A DNA stretch of 64,000 nucleotides, taken from contig NZ_ML123044.1 of assembly GCF_003846175.1 (NCBI RefSeq), positions 1,332,739 to 1,396,738 of the forward strand. The letters run 5' to 3'. Numbering within the stretch: the stretch's first letter is position 1; each line of letters begins with the position of its first letter. The notes under the pieces are model-generated. The model saw only the letters and a program-made list of their open reading frames with translations. It did no database searches and had not been told where the DNA came from. This document shows positions 39,976 to 51,863 of the stretch, piece by piece. A program made the translations under genes and the position numbers. Source of the stretch: Streptomyces sp. ADI95-17. GTDB taxonomy: Bacteria; Actinomycetota; Actinomycetes; Streptomycetales; Streptomycetaceae.

Positions 39976-41871
39976 TCAGACCGCCCTCATCAGCAGGGTC
40001 GCGGCGATGAGGACCGCCGTACCGCCGAACATCGAGACCGCGTAGGAGCGGGCGTAGCCGTTCTGCAGCTTGCGCAGCCGACCGGAGAGCCCGCCCATCG
40101 AGGCCGCCGTGCCGTTGACGACGCCGTCGACCAGGGTGTGGTCGACGTACACCAGGGAGCGGGTGAGGTGCTCGCCGCCGCGGACCAGGACCACGTGGTT
40201 GAAGTCGTCCTGGAGGAGATCGCGGCGGGCGGCCCGGGTGAGCAGCGAGCCGCGCGGGGCGACGACGGGCACGGGCTTGCGTCCGTACATCGCCCAGGCG
40301 ATGGCGACGCCGATGACGAGCACCACCATGGTGGCGGCGGTGACCGTCGTGGCGCTGACCGGGGCGTGTCCGTGGCTGTGGCCGGTGACCGGCTCCAGCC
40401 AGTTGAGGAAGCGGTCGCCGATGGAGAAGAAGCCTCCGGCGAAGACCGAACCGAACGCCAGGACGATCATGGGGATGGTCATCGACTTCGGGGACTCGTG
40501 CGGATGCGGCTCGTGGCCCTCCGCGTCGGGCTGCCAGCGCTTCTCGCCGAAGAACGTCAGCAGCATCACGCGCGTCATGTAGAACGCGGTGATCGCGGCG
40601 CCCAGCAGGGCCACCGAACCGAGGATCCAGCCCTCGGTGCCGCCCTTGGCGAAGGCCGCCTCGATGATCTTGTCCTTGGAGAAGAAGCCGGACAGACCGG
40701 GGAAGCCGATGATCGCCAGATAGCCGAGGCCGAAGGTGATGAAGGTGACCGGCATGTACTTCCGCAGGCCGCCGAACTTCCGCATGTCGACCTCGTCGTT
40801 CATGCCGTGCATGACCGAACCGGCGCCGAGGAAGAGCCCGGCCTTGAAGAAGCCGTGGGTCACCAGGTGCATGATCGCGAAGACGTAGCCGATCGGGCCG
40901 AGCCCGGCGGCCAGGATCATGTAGCCGATCTGCGACATCGTCGAGCCGGCGAGGGCCTTCTTGATGTCGTCCTTCGCGCAACCGACGATCGCACCGAAGA
41001 GCAGCGTGACCGCTCCGACGACCACGACGACCAGTTGCGCGTCCGGCGCGGCGTTGAAGATCGCGCCGGACCGGACGATGAGGTAGACGCCCGCGGTCAC
41101 CATGGTCGCGGCGTGGATGAGGGCCGAGACCGGGGTCGGGCCCTCCATCGCGTCACCGAGCCAGGACTGCAGCGGCACCTGGGCCGACTTGCCGCAGGCC
41201 GCGAGCAGCAGCATCAGGCCGATCGCCGTCAGCTTGCCCTCGCCGGTCTCCCCCGTCGCTTCGAGGACGGGGCCGAAGGCGAAGGTGCCGAAGGTGGTGA
41301 ACATCAGCATGATCGCGATCGACAGACCCATGTCGCCGACGCGGTTGACCAGGAACGCCTTCTTGGCGGCCGTGGCCGCGCTGGGCTTGTGCTGCCAGAA
41401 GCCGATGAGCAGGTACGACGCCAGACCGACGCCCTCCCACCCGACGTACAGCAGCAGGTAGTTGTCGGCGATGACCAGGATCAGCATCGCCGCGAGGAAC
41501 AGGTTCAGATAGCCGAAGAAGCGGCGCCGGCGCTCGTCGTGCTCCATGTAGCCGATCGAGTAGATGTGGATCAGGGTGCCCACACCGGTGATCAGCAGCA
41601 CGAACGTCATCGACAACTGGTCGAGCTGGAAGGCCACATCGGCCTGGAAGCCCTCGACCGGGATCCAGCTGAACAGCTTCTGGTGCAGCGCCCGGTCCTC
41701 CGCGCCCTTCCCCAGCATGTCGAGGAAGAGCACGACGCCGACGACGAACGACGCGGCGGCGAGCAGGGTGCCGATCCAGTGTCCGGCGCGGTCCAGCCGT
41801 CGGCCGCCGCAGAGCAGGACCGCCGCTCCGAGCAGGGGCGCCGCGACGAGCAGCGCGATCAGGTTCTCCAC
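39976..41871 (-). CDS. nuoL: NADH-quinone oxidoreductase subunit L
   Basis: A 631-residue distal antiporter-like subunit with the long lateral helix at its C-terminus. Diagnostic segments are [58 protein letters not shown] and [21 protein letters not shown] His-rich loop ([10 protein letters not shown]) separates later helices. The start is GTG at 41871, 14 bases after the nuoK stop. Confidence 0.97.
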   Translation of the reverse strand: MENLIALLVAAPLLGAAVLLCGGRRLDRAGHWIGTLLAAASFVVGVVLFLDMLGKGAEDRALHQKLFSWIPVEGFQADVAFQLDQLSMTFVLLITGVGTLIHIYSIGYMEHDERRRRFFGYLNLFLAAMLILVIADNYLLLYVGWEGVGLASYLLIGFWQHKPSAATAAKKAFLVNRVGDMGLSIAIMLMFTTFGTFAFGPVLEATGETGEGKLTAIGLMLLLAACGKSAQVPLQSWLGDAMEGPTPVSALIHAATMVTAGVYLIVRSGAIFNAAPDAQLVVVVVGAVTLLFGAIVGCAKDDIKKALAGSTMSQIGYMILAAGLGPIGYVFAIMHLVTHGFFKAGLFLGAGSVMHGMNDEVDMRKFGGLRKYMPVTFITFGLGYLAIIGFPGLSGFFSKDKIIEAAFAKGGTEGWILGSVALLGAAITAFYMTRVMLLTFFGEKRWQPDAEGHEPHPHESPKSMTIPMIVLAFGSVFAGGFFSIGDRFLNWLEPVTGHSHGHAPVSATTVTAATMVVLVIGVAIAWAMYGRKPVPVVAPRGSLLTRAARRDLLQDDFNHVVLVRGGEHLTRSLVYVDHTLVDGVVNGTAASMGGLSGRLRKLQNGYARSYAVSMFGGTAVLIAATLLMRAV

Positions 41872-41885
41872 GATTCAACGTCCCC

Positions 41886-42185
41886 TTACAGCTTCATCAG
41901 GCTGGCGTCGTCGACCGAGGCCGAGTGGCGGGAACGGAACACCGACACGATGATCGCGAGCCCGACCACGACCTCGGCGGCGGCGACGACCATCGTGAAG
42001 AAGGCGATGATCTGGCCGTCGAGATTGCCGTGCATCCGGGAGAAGGTCACGAACGCGAGGTTGCAGGCGTTGAGCATCAGCTCCACGCACATGAACACCA
42101 CGATCGCGTTCCGCCGGATCAGCACCCCGGCCGCACCGATGGTGAACAGCAGGGCTGCGAGATAGAGGTAGTTGACCGGATTCAC
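41886..42185 (-). CDS. nuoK: NADH-quinone oxidoreductase subunit K
   Basis: A 99-residue three-helix membrane subunit, the MrpC-like part of complex [21 protein letters not shown] carries the essential glutamate of the E-channel, and [19 protein letters not shown] carries the second conserved glutamate. The start overlaps the nuoJ stop by 4 bases (ATGA). Confidence 0.97.
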   Translation of the reverse strand: MNPVNYLYLAALLFTIGAAGVLIRRNAIVVFMCVELMLNACNLAFVTFSRMHGNLDGQIIAFFTMVVAAAEVVVGLAIIVSVFRSRHSASVDDASLMKL

Positions 42186-43009
42186 TTGGCGACCTCCTCT
42201 TCTTCGTTGTCACGGCCGAGCCGTTCCCCGGAGCGCTGCTCCAGCGCCTTGAGCTGGTCCAGCGACTCGTTCGAGACGTCGCGGATCTGGCCGCGGTTGC
42301 GCAGCGTCTGCATGACGGTGAGCTCGGAAGGCGTGCCGTCCGGGAGCAGACCCGGGATGTCCACGGCGTTGTGCCGGGCGTAGACACCGGGGGCGGGCAG
42401 CGGCGGAAGCTGCTTGCCGCGTACGCGCTCCTCGGACATCTCCCGCTGGTTCTTGGCCCGTTCGGTGCGCTCCCGGTGGGTGAGCACCATCGCGCCGACC
42501 GTCGCCGTGATCAGCAGGGCACCGGTGATCTCGAAGGCGAAGACGTACTTGGTGAAGATGAGGCTGGCCAGCCCCTCCACGTTTCCGCCGTGCTCGGTGT
42601 TTGCGGTGCCGAGCCCGTTGAAGCTGTTGAGCGAGGCGTTGCCGATGCCGGCGATCAGGAGGACGCCGAAGCCGAGCCCGCAGCCCGCGGCCAGCCAGCG
42701 CTGGCCCTTCAGGGTCTCCTTCAGCGAGTCGGCCGCGGTGACACCGACGAGCATGACCACGAAGAGGAACAGCATCATGATCGCGCCGGTGTAGACGACG
42801 ATCTGGACGATGCCCAGGAAATAGGCGCCGTTGGCGAGGTAGAACACCGCCAGGACGATCATGGTCCCGGCGAGGCTCAGCGCGCTGTGCACGGCCTTCT
42901 TCATCAGCACGGTGGACAGTGCGCCGATCACGGCGACGATGCCGAGCAGCCAGAACTGGACGGCCTCGCCGGTCGAGGTCTGGGAGGCCGCGGCGGCCAG
43001 GCCGGTCAT
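42182..43009 (-). CDS. nuoJ: NADH-quinone oxidoreductase subunit J
   Basis: A 275-residue membrane subunit with five helices; [20 protein letters not shown] is the conserved pi-bulge helix that couples quinone reduction to pumping. It is about 90 residues longer than the E. coli protein because of a hydrophilic C-terminal tail (from [20 protein letters not shown] onward), common in actinobacteria. It overlaps both neighbours by 4 bases. Confidence 0.96.
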   Translation of the reverse strand: MTGLAAAASQTSTGEAVQFWLLGIVAVIGALSTVLMKKAVHSALSLAGTMIVLAVFYLANGAYFLGIVQIVVYTGAIMMLFLFVVMLVGVTAADSLKETLKGQRWLAAGCGLGFGVLLIAGIGNASLNSFNGLGTANTEHGGNVEGLASLIFTKYVFAFEITGALLITATVGAMVLTHRERTERAKNQREMSEERVRGKQLPPLPAPGVYARHNAVDIPGLLPDGTPSELTVMQTLRNRGQIRDVSNESLDQLKALEQRSGERLGRDNEEEEVAK

Positions 43010-43671
43010 GCGCCCACCTCCTGCGCCGAGCCGTTGTTCTCGCTGTGCCCGTCGGCCGGCTTCTCGCCCTTGGAGACGGCGACCTGGGGCTCCGTACCGG
43101 GCGCCGCCTCGGTGACGAGGCCCCGGTAGTAGTCCTGTTCGTCCATCCCGGGGAAGATCGCGTGCGGGGTGTCGACCATGCCCTCCTCCAGGCCCGCGAG
43201 CAGCTCGTCCTTGGTGTAGATGAGGCTCTCGCGGGTGGTGTTGGCGAGCTCGAACTCATTGGTCATCGTCAGCGCCCGGGTCGGGCAGGCCTCGATGCAC
43301 AGTCCGCAGAGAATGCAGCGCGCGTAGTTGATCTGGTAGACGCGGCCGTAGCGCTCACCCGGGGAGTAGCGCTCCTCCTCGGTGTTGTCCGCGCCCTCGA
43401 CGTAGATCGCGTCCGCCGGGCAGGCCCAGGCGCACAGCTCGCAGCCGATGCACTTCTCCAGACCGTCCGGGTGACGGTTGAGCTGGTGCCGGCCGTGGAA
43501 GCGCGGCGCCGTCACCTTCGGCGTTTCCGGATACTGCTCGGTCAGCCGCTTCTTGAACATGGCCTTGAAGGTCACGCCGAAGCCGGCGACGGGGTTCTGG
43601 AACTTCTCCTCCGAGGACCCCGAGGACCCCGAGGCTCCCGAAGTCCCCGAGGACTCTGGTGACTCAGACAC
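43006..43671 (-). CDS. nuoI: NADH-quinone oxidoreductase subunit I (2x[4Fe-4S])
   Basis: The ferredoxin-like subunit carrying clusters N6a and N6b. Two motifs are visible: [12 protein letters not shown] and [12 protein letters not shown]. Of 221 residues, the first 25 are a Ser/Gly-rich run encoded by 9-base tandem repeats. The GTG at 43671 is chosen because AGGAGG lies 8 bases upstream; it starts 8 bases inside nuoH. The longer open frame (to 43734) overlaps nuoH deeply and is not used. The C-terminal 60 residues beyond the second cluster are an actinobacterial extension. Confidence 0.95.
   Translation of the reverse strand: MSESPESSGTSGASGSSGSSEEKFQNPVAGFGVTFKAMFKKRLTEQYPETPKVTAPRFHGRHQLNRHPDGLEKCIGCELCAWACPADAIYVEGADNTEEERYSPGERYGRVYQINYARCILCGLCIEACPTRALTMTNEFELANTTRESLIYTKDELLAGLEEGMVDTPHAIFPGMDEQDYYRGLVTEAAPGTEPQVAVSKGEKPADGHSENNGSAQEVGA
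43613..43657 (-). repeat. Five 9-base tandem repeats in the nuoI 5' end
   Basis: Units of the type GAGGACCCC run without gaps: two identical copies (43613-43621, 43622-43630) and three diverged ones to 43657. They encode the Ser-Gly-rich N-terminus ahead of the conserved ferredoxin fold and keep the frame. Confidence 0.8.
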
Positions 43672-45067
43672 CGTCAGCCTCCTTTCCGTCACTCGAATTT
43701 CCGTCACTCTGAGTATCCGGCCCGCCACTGACAACGAGCTCCCGCTCGCCCCGCGGCCTGCGGCGCGGCACCGGCGGCAGGGTCTGTCCGGGCAGCGGCG
43801 GCACCGGGAATCCGCCCGCCATCGGGTCGAACGCCGGCTCCGGTCCGGCCTCCGCCTCGGCAGCCCGGCCCTTCTTGTCGCGGAAGATGTCGACGACGAA
43901 GGAGATCAGCAGGATCGCGATCACGGCCCCGGCCACGTACAGCACGATCTTCGAGAAGTCGTAGCCCTCGTTGCGCAGCGCCCGCACCGTCGCGACCAGC
44001 ATCAGCCAGACCACGGAGACCGGGATCAGGACCTTCCAGCCGAGCTTCATCAGCTGGTCGTAGCGGACCCGGGGCAGCGTGCCGCGCAGCCAGATGAAGA
44101 AGAACAGCAGCAGCTGGACCTTGACGACGAACCAGAGCATCGGCCACCAGCCGTGGTTCGCGCCCTCCCAGAAGGTGCTGATCGGCCACGGGGCCCGCCA
44201 GCCGCCCAGGAACAGGGTCGTGGCGACCGCGGAGACGGTGACCATGTTGACGTACTCGGCGAGCATGAACATCGCGAACTTGATCGAGGAGTACTCGGTG
44301 TTGAAGCCGCCGACCAGGTCGCCCTCGGACTCCGGCATGTCGAACGGGGCGCGGTTGGTCTCGCCGACCATCGTGACGATGTAGATGATGAACGAGACCG
44401 GCAGCAGCAGGATGAACCAGCGGTCCTGCTGCGCCTCCACGATCTTCGAGGTCGACATCGACCCGGAGTAGAGGAAGACCGAGGCGAACGCGGCGCCCAT
44501 GGCGATCTCGTAGCTGATCATCTGCGCGCAGGAGCGCAGACCGCCCAGGAGCGGGTACGTCGATCCGGACGACCAGCCGGCCAGCACGATGCCGTAGATC
44601 CCGACCGAGGCGACCGCGAGGATGTAGAGCATCGCGATCGGCAGGTCGGTGAGCTGCATCGTGGTGCGGTGGCCGAAGATCGAGACCTCGTTGCCGGACG
44701 GGCCGAACGGGATCACGGCGATCGCCATGAAGGCCGGGATGGCCGCGACGATCGGCGCGAGCACGTACACGACCTTGTCGGCCCGCTTGACGACGAGGTC
44801 CTCCTTCAGCATCAGCTTGATGCCGTCGGCGAGCGACTGGAGCATGCCCCAGGGACCGTGCCGGTTGGGGCCGATGCGCAGCTGCATCCAGGCGACGACC
44901 TTGCGCTCCCACACGATGGAGAAGAGCACGGTCACCATCAGGAACGCGAAGCAGAACACCGCCTTGATGACGACGAGCCACCACGGGTCGGTGCCGAACA
45001 TCGACAGGTCCTCGGCGGCGAGTACGGCACTGTGCGGTGCCGCGGCCAGTTGAGCGAAGGCACTCAC
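43664..45067 (-). CDS. nuoH: NADH-quinone oxidoreductase subunit H
   Basis: A 467-residue membrane subunit that forms part of the quinone chamber and joins the two arms. Conserved segments are [72 protein letters not shown] and [18 protein letters not shown]. The C-terminal 70 residues after the last helix are Pro/Gly-rich and absent from E. coli NuoH. The GTG at 45067 overlaps the nuoG stop. Confidence 0.97.
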   Translation of the reverse strand: MSAFAQLAAAPHSAVLAAEDLSMFGTDPWWLVVIKAVFCFAFLMVTVLFSIVWERKVVAWMQLRIGPNRHGPWGMLQSLADGIKLMLKEDLVVKRADKVVYVLAPIVAAIPAFMAIAVIPFGPSGNEVSIFGHRTTMQLTDLPIAMLYILAVASVGIYGIVLAGWSSGSTYPLLGGLRSCAQMISYEIAMGAAFASVFLYSGSMSTSKIVEAQQDRWFILLLPVSFIIYIVTMVGETNRAPFDMPESEGDLVGGFNTEYSSIKFAMFMLAEYVNMVTVSAVATTLFLGGWRAPWPISTFWEGANHGWWPMLWFVVKVQLLLFFFIWLRGTLPRVRYDQLMKLGWKVLIPVSVVWLMLVATVRALRNEGYDFSKIVLYVAGAVIAILLISFVVDIFRDKKGRAAEAEAGPEPAFDPMAGGFPVPPLPGQTLPPVPRRRPRGERELVVSGGPDTQSDGNSSDGKEADGV

Positions 45068-47583
45068 GCCCCCACCTCCGGTGTGACGTCGGGAGTACCC
45101 GGTGCGGCGGGGCCGATCCGGACCAGACCGCCGGGCCGGGCACCGGTGTCGGCCGGCACGCCCCGCCCGGCGGAGTTCAGCGGCACCCAGACCACCCGGT
45201 CCGGCATGTCGGTGACCTTCAGCGGGAATGCGACGCTGCCCGCCGGGCCGGTGACGGCCAGCAGATCGCCGTCCTTCACGCCCGTCTCGGCGGCGGTGGC
45301 CGCGGAGAGCCGGGCGACCGCGGCGTGCCGGGTGCCGGCCAGCGCCTCGTCGCCCTCCTGGAGCCGGCCCAGGTCGAGCAGCATCCGGTGGCCCGCGAGG
45401 ACCGCCTCGCCGTCGCCCGGCCTGGGCAGCGGCCGGGCCGGCTCGTTCGGGTCGGTGGCGTGCGTACCGCTCCAGCCGCCGAGCCGGTCCAGCTCACGTC
45501 GTACGGACTTCAGGTCCGGCAGCGCGAAGCGGCCGGCCTCATCGGCGGCCATCTCGTCGGCCAGCATGTGCAGCACCCGGGCGTCGCCCGGCGCGAGCGC
45601 ACGCGTCATCTGCTCCGGCTTCAGCGCGGCCTCGAACATCCGCGCCCTGCCCTCCCAGTTGAGGAAGGTGCCGGACTTCTCGGCCACCGCGGCGACCGGG
45701 AACACCACGTCGGCGCGCTCGGTCACCTCGTTGGGCCGCTGCTCCAGGGAGACCAGGAAGCCGACCTGGTCCAGGGCCTCCAGGGCCCGTGCCGGGTTCG
45801 GCAGGTCCACGGTCTGGACCCCGGCGACGACCAGCGCGCCCAGTTCGCCGGTGGCCGCGGCCTCCACGATCTGGTCGGTGTCGCGGCCGAAGCGGGACGG
45901 GAGTTCGGCGACGCCCCAGACGGCCGCCACCTCGTCCCTGGCCCGCGGGTCGGTCGCCGGACGGCCGCCGGGCAGCAGCGACGGGAGCGCGCCCGCCTCC
46001 ACCGCGCCGCGCTCGCCGGCCCGGCGCGGGATCCACACCAGCGCGGCCCCGGTCGCGGTGGCCGTGCGTACCGCGGCGGTGAGCCCGCCCGGCACCGCGG
46101 CCAGCCGCTCACCGACCACGATCACGGCGCCGTCGCTCCGCAGCGCCTCGGCCGCCGCGGCTCCGTCGCCGTCGAGGCCGACACCGCCCGCGATCGCGTC
46201 CAGCCACTCGGTCTCGGTGCCGGGGGCCGCGGGCAGCAGCGTGCCGCCCGCCTTGTCGAGACCGCGGGTGGCGTGCGAGGCGACGGCGAAGGTGCGCTGT
46301 CCGTGCTTGCGGTTGGCCTTGCGCAGCCGCAGGAAGACGCCGGGCGCCTCCTCCTCCGACTCGAACCCGACCAGCAGTACCGTCGGGGCCTTCTCCAGCG
46401 AGGTGTACGTGACCCCCGTGCCGTCCAGGTCCCGGCCGCGTCCGGCCACGCGGGCGGCCAGGAAGTCGGCCTCCTCGCTGCTGTGGACCCGGGCCCGGAA
46501 GTCGATGTCGTTGGTGTCCAGGGCGATCCGGGCGAACTTGCTGTACGCGTAGGCGTCCTCGACGGTCAGCCGGCCGCCGGTGAGCACCCCGGTCCGGCCG
46601 CGTGCGGCGGAGAGGCCGGCGGCCGCGGCGGCCAGCGCCTCGGGCCAGCCCGCGGGCTCCAGGACACCGTCCGCGTTGCGTACCAGCGGAGTGGTGAGCC
46701 GGTCCCGCTGCTGCGCGTAGCGGAAGCCGAAGCGGCCCTTGTCGCAGACCCACTCCTCGTTGACCTCGGGGTCGTTGGCGGCGAGCCGCCGCATGACCTT
46801 GCCGCGCCGGTGGTCGGTGCGGGTCGCGCAGCCGCCCGCGCAGTGCTCGCACACCGACGGCGAGGAGACCAGGTCGAAGGGGCGGGAGCGGAATCGGTAC
46901 GCCGCCGAGGTCAGTGCCCCGACCGGGCAGATCTGGATGGTGTTCCCGGAGAAGTACGACTCGAACGGGTCGCCCTCGCCGGTGCCGACCTGCTGGAGCG
47001 CGCCGCGCTCGATCAGCTCGATCATCGGGTCGCCCGCCACCTGGTTGGAGAACCGGGTGCAGCGCGCGCAGAGCACGCAGCGCTCGCGGTCCAGCAGCAC
47101 CTGGGTGGAGATCGGGACGGGCTTCTCGAAGGTCCGCTTCTTGCCGTCGAAGCGGGAGTCGGAGCCGCCGTGCGACATCGCCTGGTTCTGCAGCGGGCAC
47201 TCGCCGCCCTTGTCGCAGACCGGGCAGTCCAGCGGGTGGTTGATGAGCAGCAGCTCCATCACACCCTTCTGGGCCTTCTCGGCGACCGGCGAGGTGAGCT
47301 GCGACTTCACCACCATGCCGTCGGTGCAGGTGATGGTGCAGGACGCCATCGGCTTGCGCTGGCCCTCGACCTCGACGATGCACTGGCGGCAGGCGCCGGC
47401 CGGGTCGAGGAGCGGGTGGTCGCAGAAGCGGGGGATCTCGATGCCGAGGAGTTCGGCGGCCCGGATGACCAGGGTGCCCTTGGGCACGCTGATCTCGATG
47501 CCGTCGATGGTCAGCGTGACCAGGTCCTCGGGCGGGATGGCCGCCTCGCCGCCCCCGGAGGGCGCACTCGTGGTGACTGTCAT
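45064..47583 (-). CDS. nuoG: NADH-quinone oxidoreductase subunit G
   Basis: An 839-residue iron-sulfur subunit of the peripheral arm. The N-terminal [2Fe-2S] site is [20 protein letters not shown] with a later cysteine in MASCTI; the His-ligated cluster is [17 protein letters not shown]; the next is [13 protein letters not shown] further Cx2Cx3Cx27C motif ([13 protein letters not shown] to WVCDKG) matches cluster N7, found only in some bacteria. The molybdopterin-oxidoreductase-like C-terminal half follows. The ATG at 47583 overlaps the nuoF stop (ATGA). Confidence 0.97.
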   Translation of the reverse strand: MTVTTSAPSGGGEAAIPPEDLVTLTIDGIEISVPKGTLVIRAAELLGIEIPRFCDHPLLDPAGACRQCIVEVEGQRKPMASCTITCTDGMVVKSQLTSPVAEKAQKGVMELLLINHPLDCPVCDKGGECPLQNQAMSHGGSDSRFDGKKRTFEKPVPISTQVLLDRERCVLCARCTRFSNQVAGDPMIELIERGALQQVGTGEGDPFESYFSGNTIQICPVGALTSAAYRFRSRPFDLVSSPSVCEHCAGGCATRTDHRRGKVMRRLAANDPEVNEEWVCDKGRFGFRYAQQRDRLTTPLVRNADGVLEPAGWPEALAAAAAGLSAARGRTGVLTGGRLTVEDAYAYSKFARIALDTNDIDFRARVHSSEEADFLAARVAGRGRDLDGTGVTYTSLEKAPTVLLVGFESEEEAPGVFLRLRKANRKHGQRTFAVASHATRGLDKAGGTLLPAAPGTETEWLDAIAGGVGLDGDGAAAAEALRSDGAVIVVGERLAAVPGGLTAAVRTATATGAALVWIPRRAGERGAVEAGALPSLLPGGRPATDPRARDEVAAVWGVAELPSRFGRDTDQIVEAAATGELGALVVAGVQTVDLPNPARALEALDQVGFLVSLEQRPNEVTERADVVFPVAAVAEKSGTFLNWEGRARMFEAALKPEQMTRALAPGDARVLHMLADEMAADEAGRFALPDLKSVRRELDRLGGWSGTHATDPNEPARPLPRPGDGEAVLAGHRMLLDLGRLQEGDEALAGTRHAAVARLSAATAAETGVKDGDLLAVTGPAGSVAFPLKVTDMPDRVVWVPLNSAGRGVPADTGARPGGLVRIGPAAPGTPDVTPEVGA

Positions 47584-48962
47584 GCGTTCACCCCCTGGTG
47601 AGCGTTCTTGTCGTCGGCCCAGACGGTGGACCTGGCGGGATCGAAGGGGCAGCCCTTGCCCGTGATGTGCTGCTCGTACTCCTCGCGGAAGTACTTCAGC
47701 GAGGAGAAGATCGGCGAGGCGGCGCCGTCGCCGAGGGCGCAGAAGGACTTGCCGTTGATGTTGTCGGCGATGTCGTTCAGCTTGTCGAGGTCGGACATCT
47801 GGCCCTTGCCCGCCTCGATGTCGCGGAGCAACTGGACGAGCCAGTAGGTGCCTTCGCGGCAGGGCGTGCACTTGCCGCAGGACTCGTGGGCGTAGAACTC
47901 GGTCCAGCGGGTGACGGCCCGCACCACGCAGGTGGTCTCGTCGAAGCACTGGAGCGCCTTGGTGCCGAGCATGGATCCGGCGGCGCCGACGCTCTCGTAG
48001 TCGAGCGGTACGTCGAGGTGCTCGTCGGTGAACATCGGGGTCGACGAGCCGCCCGGGGTCCAGAACTTCAGCCGGTGGCCGGGGCGCATGCCGCCGCTCA
48101 TGTCGAGCAGCTGGCGCAGGGTGATGCCGAGCGGTGCCTCGTACTGGCCGGGGCCGGCGACGTGCCCGCTGAGCGAATACAGCGTGAAGCCCGGGGACTT
48201 CTCGCTGCCCATCGACTTGAACCAGTCCTTGCCCCGGTTCAGGATCGCGGGAACCGAGGCGATGGACTCGACGTTGTTCACCACAGTGGGGCAGGCGTAC
48301 AGACCGGCGACCGCGGGGAAGGGAGGTCGCAGCCGGGGCTGGCCACGCCGTCCTTCGAGAGAGTCGAGCAGCGCGGTTTCCTCACCACAGATGTACGCGC
48401 CGGCACCGGCGTGCACCGTGAGTTCCAGATCGAGCCCCGAGCCCAGGATGTTCGTCCCCAGATAGCCCGCCTCGTACGCCTCTCGTACGGCCTCGTGCAG
48501 ACGTCGCAGCACGGGGACGACCTCACCGCGCAAGTAGATGAACGCGTGCGACGAACGGATCGCGTAACAGGCGATCACCATGCCCTCGATGAGGCTGTGC
48601 GGGTTGGCGAACAGGAGCGGGATGTCCTTGCAGGTGCCCGGTTCCGATTCGTCGGCGTTGACAACCAGATAGTGCGGTTTGCCGTCGCCCTGCGGGATGA
48701 ACTGCCACTTCATCCCGGTCGGGAAGCCCGCGCCGCCGCGGCCGCGCAGGCCGGAGTCCTTGACGTAGGCGATCAGGTCGTCCGGCGCCATGGCGAGGGC
48801 CTTGCGCAGTCCCTCGTATCCGTCGTGGCGCCGGTAGGTTTCCAGGGTCCAGGATTCCGGCTCGTCCCAGAAGGCGGAGAGGACGGGGGCGAGCAGCTTC
48901 TCGGGGCTGCCCCCGTTCCCGTTGCCGCTTCCGTTGTCGTTGATCTCGGTCGCCAACGTCAT
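47580..48962 (-). CDS. nuoF: NADH-quinone oxidoreductase subunit F (NADH/FMN)
   Basis: A 460-residue subunit that oxidises NADH with FMN and passes electrons to a [4Fe-4S] cluster. [16 protein letters not shown] binds nucleotide, [17 protein letters not shown] and [20 protein letters not shown] bind FMN, and [11 protein letters not shown] with a later cysteine ([10 protein letters not shown]) hold cluster N3. The first 25 residues ([14 protein letters not shown]) are disordered. The ATG at 48962 shares one base with the nuoE stop (TGATG). A patch around 48290-48480 has less typical codon use. Confidence 0.97.
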   Translation of the reverse strand: MTLATEINDNGSGNGNGGSPEKLLAPVLSAFWDEPESWTLETYRRHDGYEGLRKALAMAPDDLIAYVKDSGLRGRGGAGFPTGMKWQFIPQGDGKPHYLVVNADESEPGTCKDIPLLFANPHSLIEGMVIACYAIRSSHAFIYLRGEVVPVLRRLHEAVREAYEAGYLGTNILGSGLDLELTVHAGAGAYICGEETALLDSLEGRRGQPRLRPPFPAVAGLYACPTVVNNVESIASVPAILNRGKDWFKSMGSEKSPGFTLYSLSGHVAGPGQYEAPLGITLRQLLDMSGGMRPGHRLKFWTPGGSSTPMFTDEHLDVPLDYESVGAAGSMLGTKALQCFDETTCVVRAVTRWTEFYAHESCGKCTPCREGTYWLVQLLRDIEAGKGQMSDLDKLNDIADNINGKSFCALGDGAASPIFSSLKYFREEYEQHITGKGCPFDPARSTVWADDKNAHQGVNA

Positions 48963-49816
48963 CACTCCCCCTCCTCGGCGATCGGGCCGGCCGGGTGGTC
49001 CGGGTCGGAGGCCGAGGTCTGCTGCGGTGCGTCGTGCGAGCTGAGGTGCTCGGACGGCGACGGGTCGTGGGGCTGGGCGCCGCCGGGGCGTTCGCCGCGC
49101 GGGGCGACGACGCGCGGGTGCGGTTCCTCGCCCTTGGCGAGGCGGAGGCCGATCAGCGAGGCGGGGCCCGCACCGCCGGACGCCTCGACGGCGCCGGGGC
49201 GCTCGTCGGGGAAGCCGGCCAGGATCCGGGCGGTCTCCTTGTACGAGCAGATCGGGGCGCCGCGGGTGGGTTCGACGGTGCGCCCGGCGATCAGGTCGTC
49301 GACCAGGCGGGTCGCGCTCTCGGGCGTCTGGTTGTCGAAGAACTCCCAGTTGACCATCACCACGGGGGCGAAGTCGCAGGCCGCGTTGCACTCGATGTGT
49401 TCGAGGGTGACCTTGCCGTCCTCGGTGGTCTCGTCGTTGCCGACGCCGAGGTGCTCCTTGAGCCGGTCGAAGATCGCGTCGCCGCCCATCACCGCGCACA
49501 GCGTGTTGGTGCAGACGCCGACCTGGTAGTCACCGCTCGGCTTGCGCCGGTACATCGTGTAGAAGGTGGCGACCGCGGTGACCTCGGCGGTGGTGAGGCC
49601 GAGCAGCTCGGCGCAGAACGCCATGCCCGTACGGGATACGTAGCCCTCCTCGGACTGCACCAGGTGCAGCAGGGGAAGCAGGGCGGAGCGGCTGCCGGGG
49701 TAGCGGGCGATCACCTCCTTCGCGTCCGCTTCGAGCCTGGCGCGCACCTCGGCCGGGTAGGCGGGGGCGGGGAGCTGCGGCATCCCCAGACTGACTTCCT
49801 GACGTGCTTCGGTCAC
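48962..49816 (-). CDS. nuoE: NADH-quinone oxidoreductase subunit E ([2Fe-2S])
   Basis: A thioredoxin-fold subunit carrying cluster N1a. Ligands lie in [12 protein letters not shown] and [16 protein letters not shown]. At 284 residues it is far longer than the 166 of E. coli because of a Pro/Ser/His-rich C-terminal tail (about 200-284). The GTG at 49816 overlaps the nuoD stop (GTGA). The preceding nuoD ends at 49813. Confidence 0.96.
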   Translation of the reverse strand: MTEARQEVSLGMPQLPAPAYPAEVRARLEADAKEVIARYPGSRSALLPLLHLVQSEEGYVSRTGMAFCAELLGLTTAEVTAVATFYTMYRRKPSGDYQVGVCTNTLCAVMGGDAIFDRLKEHLGVGNDETTEDGKVTLEHIECNAACDFAPVVMVNWEFFDNQTPESATRLVDDLIAGRTVEPTRGAPICSYKETARILAGFPDERPGAVEASGGAGPASLIGLRLAKGEEPHPRVVAPRGERPGGAQPHDPSPSEHLSSHDAPQQTSASDPDHPAGPIAEEGE

Positions 49817-51135
49817 CGGTCGACGCCTCCCATCACGGGGTCGATGGACGCGACGGCGACGATGACGTCGGCGACCTGGCCGCCCTCGCACATCGCCGCC
49901 ATGGCCTGGAGGTTGGTGAAGGACGGGTCGCGGAAGTGGACCCGGTAGGGGCGGGTGCCGCCGTCCGAGACGACGTGCACGCCGAGTTCGCCCTTGGGCG
50001 ATTCGACGGCGGTGTACGCCTGCCCGGCCGGGACCCGGAAGCCCTCGGTCACCAGCTTGAAGTGGTGGATCAGGGCCTCCATGGAGGTGCCCATGATCTT
50101 CTTGATGTGGTCGAGCGAGTTGCCGAGTCCGTCCGGGCCGAGCGCGAGCTGGGCCGGCCAGGCGATCTTCTTGTCGGCGACCATCACGGGACCGGGGGCG
50201 AGCCGGTCGATGCACTGCTCGACGATCCGCAGCGACTGGCGCATCTCCTCCAGGCGGATGAGGAAGCGGCCGTAGGCGTCGCAGGTGTCGGCGGTGGGGA
50301 CGTCGAACTCGTAGTTCTCGTACCCGCAGTACGGGTCGGTCTTGCGCAGGTCGTGCGGGAGTCCGGCGGAGCGCAGCATCGGTCCGGTGACGCCGAGGGC
50401 CATGCAGCCGGTCAGGTCGAGATAGCCGACGTCCTGCATGCGGGCCTTGAAGATGGGGTTGCCGGTGGCGAGCTTGTCGTACTCCGGCAGGTTCTTCTTC
50501 ATGGTCTTCACGAACTCGCGGAGCTGGTCGATCGCGCCGGGCGGCAGGTCCTGGGCGAGTCCGCCGGGGCGGATGAACGCGTGGTTCATGCGCAGGCCGG
50601 TGATCAGCTCGAAGAGGTCGAGAACGAGTTCACGATCTCGGAAGCCGTAGATCATGATCGTGGTGGCGCCGAGCTCCATGCCGCCGGTGGCGATGCACAC
50701 CAGGTGCGAGGAGATCCGGTTGAGCTCCATCAGGAGCACGCGCAGGATGGTGGCCCGGTCGGGGATCTGGTCCTCGATGCCGAGGAGCTTCTCGACGCCC
50801 AGGCAGTACGCCGCCTCGTTGAAGAAGGGCGTCAGGTAGTCCATGCGCGTGACGAAGGTGGTGCCCTGCGTCCAGTTCCGGAATTCGAGGTTCTTCTCGA
50901 TGCCGGTGTGGAGGTAGCCGATGCCGCAGCGGGCCTCGGTGACGGTCTCGCCGTCGATCTCCAGGATCAGCCGCAGAACACCGTGCGTGGACGGGTGCTG
51001 GGGGCCCATATTGACAATGATGCGCTCATCGTCCGATTTGGCCGCGGACTCGACGACCTCGTCCCAGTCGCCGCCGGTGACTGTATATACAGTCCCCTCG
51101 GTCGTCGCCCGGGGCGTTGCGTGGGGAGTAGACAT
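49813..51135 (-). CDS. nuoD: NADH-quinone oxidoreductase subunit D
   Basis: A 440-residue 49-kDa-type subunit related to [NiFe]-hydrogenase large subunits, forming the quinone-binding pocket. [20 protein letters not shown] carries the catalytic histidine loop, [16 protein letters not shown] and [20 protein letters not shown] are further signatures, and [20 protein letters not shown] lies near the end. The ATG at 51135 shares one base with the nuoC stop (TGATG). Confidence 0.97.
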   Translation of the reverse strand: MSTPHATPRATTEGTVYTVTGGDWDEVVESAAKSDDERIIVNMGPQHPSTHGVLRLILEIDGETVTEARCGIGYLHTGIEKNLEFRNWTQGTTFVTRMDYLTPFFNEAAYCLGVEKLLGIEDQIPDRATILRVLLMELNRISSHLVCIATGGMELGATTIMIYGFRDRELVLDLFELITGLRMNHAFIRPGGLAQDLPPGAIDQLREFVKTMKKNLPEYDKLATGNPIFKARMQDVGYLDLTGCMALGVTGPMLRSAGLPHDLRKTDPYCGYENYEFDVPTADTCDAYGRFLIRLEEMRQSLRIVEQCIDRLAPGPVMVADKKIAWPAQLALGPDGLGNSLDHIKKIMGTSMEALIHHFKLVTEGFRVPAGQAYTAVESPKGELGVHVVSDGGTRPYRVHFRDPSFTNLQAMAAMCEGGQVADVIVAVASIDPVMGGVDR

Positions 51136-51863
51136 CAGGAGTACGACCTCCGCTGGTCCGGAGCCGGGATCTGGGCGCCCTTGTACTCGATGGCGATGCC
51201 GCCGAGCGGGTAGTCCTTGCGCTGCGGGAAGCCCTGCCAGTCGTCCGGCATCATGATCCGGGTGAGGGCGGGGTGCCCGTCGAAGACGAGCCCGAAGAAG
51301 TCGTAGGTCTCGCGCTCGTGCCAGTCGTTGGTCGGGTAGACCTCGACGAGGGACGGGATGTGCGGATCGCTGTCCGGGGCCGACACCTCCAGCCGGATGA
51401 GCCGGCCGTGCGTGATCGAGCGCAGGTGGTAGACGGCGTGCAGCTCGCGGCCCTTGTCGCCGAGGAAGTGGACGCCGCTCACCCCCGTACAGAGCTCGAA
51501 GCGCAGCGCCGGGTCGTCGCGCAGGGTCCGGGCGACCCGGACGAGGTGTTCGCGGGCGATGTGGAAGGTGAGCTCGCCGCGGTCGACGACGGTCTTCTCG
51601 ATGGCGTTGGCGGGAAGCAGGTCCTGCTCCTCCAGGGCCCCTTCGAGCTCGTCGGCGACTTCGTCGAACCAGCCGCCGTACGGGCGGGAGGTGGCGCCCG
51701 GCAGGGTCACGGTGCGGACGAGGCCGCCGTAGCCGGAGGTGTCACCGCCGTTGTCGGCGCCGAACATGCCCTTGCGTACGCCGATGACCTCGCCGGTGTC
51801 CGCGCGCGGGGCGGGCACACCGTTGTTGTTGCTCTGTTCGTCGTGGTTGTCGTTCCCGCTCAT
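51135..51863 (-). CDS. nuoC: NADH-quinone oxidoreductase subunit C
   Basis: A 242-residue 30-kDa-type subunit of the connecting module. The signature is [20 protein letters not shown], followed by [20 protein letters not shown]. It is separate from nuoD, unlike the fused E. coli protein. The first 60 residues (Asn/Asp/Gly-rich) are an actinobacterial extension. It overlaps nuoB by 4 bases. Confidence 0.96.
   Translation of the reverse strand: MSGNDNHDEQSNNNGVPAPRADTGEVIGVRKGMFGADNGGDTSGYGGLVRTVTLPGATSRPYGGWFDEVADELEGALEEQDLLPANAIEKTVVDRGELTFHIAREHLVRVARTLRDDPALRFELCTGVSGVHFLGDKGRELHAVYHLRSITHGRLIRLEVSAPDSDPHIPSLVEVYPTNDWHERETYDFFGLVFDGHPALTRIMMPDDWQGFPQRKDYPLGGIAIEYKGAQIPAPDQRRSYS

Noticed and set aside
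37119..42165. Several long plus-strand frames opposite the nuo genes, rich in Glu/Asp/His/Gln
   Set aside because: Reverse-frame shadows of membrane-protein genes; no motif and no ribosome binding sites.
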